Positions 63,043 to 64,000 of a DNA stretch of 64,000 nt are shown one piece after another. The first letter of the stretch is position 1; each line of letters starts with the position of its first letter. Below the pieces are notes generated by a model. The model worked only from the letters and a program-made list of their open reading frames with translations, searched no databases and had not been told where the DNA came from. The stretch comes from Flavobacteriales bacterium UBA7666 (GTDB lineage: Bacteria > Bacteroidota > Bacteroidia > Flavobacteriales_D > Crocinitomicaceae), in the NCBI GenBank assembly GCA_002483265.1, contig DLHO01000028.1, positions 133,198 to 197,197 on the forward strand, written 5' to 3'. The position numbers were made by a program, and so were the translations under genes.

Positions 63043-63822
63043 CTATCGTTCATAAAATGGTTTTGTCTGTTTTACGAAATAGTCGCTAAGTCCACCTTTA
63101 TTGTCAATTTGAATGAAGTCGATGATGTCGTCAGGTTTTAAAAATTGTTTTGCTGTAAAACCAGCTTCATTTGTTATGCTTTGAGTGTCACCCTCAATGT
63201 CGAGAGCAAAAATATAATGTGGCGGTTCTCCAGAAGAAGGATTAAAAATCCAACCTAAATATGCTTTTTTTACTGTCGGCTTACTTGCAAACAATATTTT
63301 AAGTGAGTTAATAATGTCTGTCGGATAATTTGCAGGTTGTCCCAGTTGAACTTGTGTTTCTTTCTCAACAACGATTTTTTTGTGACTGTCAGTCAAAACG
63401 GTTCCGTTGAGCATACTTTCTACTTCATTTGGAAGCAATTCCTTTCCATAGTCAGAGTATGGATTTAAAACGAAAGTCGCACCTTTTGCAAGATTGAACA
63501 AGTCTTCACCTTTCATTTCTAAAAAAGGAACTTCTTCTTTAATAATTCCTTTGTCAAAGATTTTTCCTGTCGATGTAAAAACCGGAATTTTCCCATCCTG
63601 AAGTGAAACGATATTTACATTCGTGTCTTTTTCTAAAGTCTGAACACCGTCAGGTAAGTTTGTCTTAGCAGTCAACACTACTAATTTTTCTGAAAGAAGT
63701 CTTTTGTAAAACTCAGGTCGATAAGCGGCTTCTGTTACAGCTTTTCTCAATACAGTTTCAAGTCGATTTTCATTGTCGAAAGTCGGCTCTGTTTTCTTTT
63801 TAAATATGTCGAATAGTCCCAT
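63043..63822 (-). CDS. Cassette 1: SseB-family protein
   Basis: The 259-residue protein resembles SseB (enhanced serine sensitivity) proteins: an N-terminal module with FYKRLLSEKLVVLTAK, IPVFTSTGKIFDKGI and ATFVLNPYSDYGKELLPNEV, then a C-terminal module with VKKAYLGWIFNPSSGEPPHY and FALDIEGD. This is the usual two-module order. It is cytoplasmic. The biochemical role of the family is not settled. It is the first cassette of the array, with its start 28 bases from the attI-like boundary, so it should be the best expressed cassette. Confidence 0.82.
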   Translation of the reverse strand: MGLFDIFKKKTEPTFDNENRLETVLRKAVTEAAYRPEFYKRLLSEKLVVLTAKTNLPDGVQTLEKDTNVNIVSLQDGKIPVFTSTGKIFDKGIIKEEVPFLEMKGEDLFNLAKGATFVLNPYSDYGKELLPNEVESMLNGTVLTDSHKKIVVEKETQVQLGQPANYPTDIINSLKILFASKPTVKKAYLGWIFNPSSGEPPHYIFALDIEGDTQSITNEAGFTAKQFLKPDDIIDFIQIDNKGGLSDYFVKQTKPFYER

Positions 63823-63839
63823 TGTGGTCGTCTTTAAAA

Positions 63840-63982
63840 TTGGCTACAACTTATTTATTGACGAATATAATCAAGATTTTCGTTTTTAAGCGTCGATTCA
63901 AAAAACCTGAATTACAGAGAATAAGTCTAAAAATAGTATGCGTATTTTAAATTATCTAAGTCTAATTTTTATTGCTCGATAA
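63840..63982 (-). promoter_or_regulatory. attI-like boundary and leader region of the array
   Basis: TTGGCTACAAC at 63840-63850 is the inverted match of the outer box of site E, but the bases beyond it do not form an attC stem. This is what the primary attI site would look like. The next 130 bases are AT-rich with no gene and should hold the cassette promoter on the minus strand. An ATG at 63983 begins a plus-strand frame (MKSELI) cut by the window end. Confidence 0.5.
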
Positions 63983-64000
63983 ATGAAGTCAGAATTGATT

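Larger units (their letters stand above)
58822..63850 (-). mobile_element. Chromosomal integron cassette array, five cassettes
   Basis: Five minus-strand ORFs alternate with five attC-like palindromes (A to E, described separately). All sites share one shape: outer TAAC/GTTA boxes, a five-base spacer on the plus-strand left arm against one base on the right, then a 17-21 base imperfect stem and a variable loop. For each cassette, the nine or more bases next to the preceding site are the inverted complement of the outer bases of its own site, which is what cassette recombination produces. Estimated cassette lengths from right to left are about 945, 847, 982, 641 and 1608 bp. The array begins at the right, so the attI end is near 63850. 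No integrase is in the window. Confidence 0.85.

Overview
The window looks like a chromosomal segment of a Bacteroidota bacterium, most likely Flavobacteriales of the Crocinitomicaceae/Fluviicola kind. The grounds are AT-rich DNA, three very large secreted proteins with type IX secretion (T9SS) C-terminal sorting domains, a TonB receptor with a carboxypeptidase-like N-terminal domain, a CusA-TolC fusion pump, TAnnTTTG-type promoter elements and a lack of Shine-Dalgarno sites. The genus is an inference. No rRNA, tRNA, CRISPR array or phage structural module was seen.

Layout. 1-1.3 kb: 3' end of a T9SS protein built of near-identical 49-residue repeats. 1.4-20 kb: a minus-strand operon for an insecticidal-type Tc toxin complex. 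It holds a TcB-TcC fusion with an Rhs core and a variable C-terminal toxin, an Imm26-like immunity gene, a 3139-residue TcA, a minimal nucleotidyltransferase and a methyltransferase. 20.4-24.7 kb: a BNR/PKD T9SS protein with a small secreted partner. 25-30 kb: a TSUP permease, a TonB receptor, and an ArsR regulator with an SRPBCC protein; the ArsR gene has two palindromic operators on its own promoter. 30-36.2 kb: a heavy-metal RND efflux operon. 36.3-37.2 kb: a second SRPBCC protein and a doubtful small ORF.

37.3-50.0 kb: a plus-strand run of eleven tightly packed genes. It has a cytosolic subtilisin, several unrecognised proteins, a Trypco2-like protein, and a 1217-residue protein that strings together five different peptidoglycan-hydrolase domains. 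None of the products has a signal peptide. I regard this as a candidate undescribed lysis/release or conflict system. 50-53.4 kb: a small protein, a beta-carbonic anhydrase with a bestrophin channel, and a divergent TetR regulator. 53.5-58.2 kb: a T9SS M43 metalloprotease with Cys-rich PKD repeats.

58.8-63.85 kb: five minus-strand genes, each followed by an attC-like imperfect palindrome. For every gene, the first bases after the preceding site are the inverted complement of the outer box of its own site. That is the hallmark of integron cassettes, so I read the region as a chromosomal integron array. Its first cassette lies at the right end, next to an attI-like boundary at about 63.85 kb, and an integrase gene is predicted just beyond the window edge.
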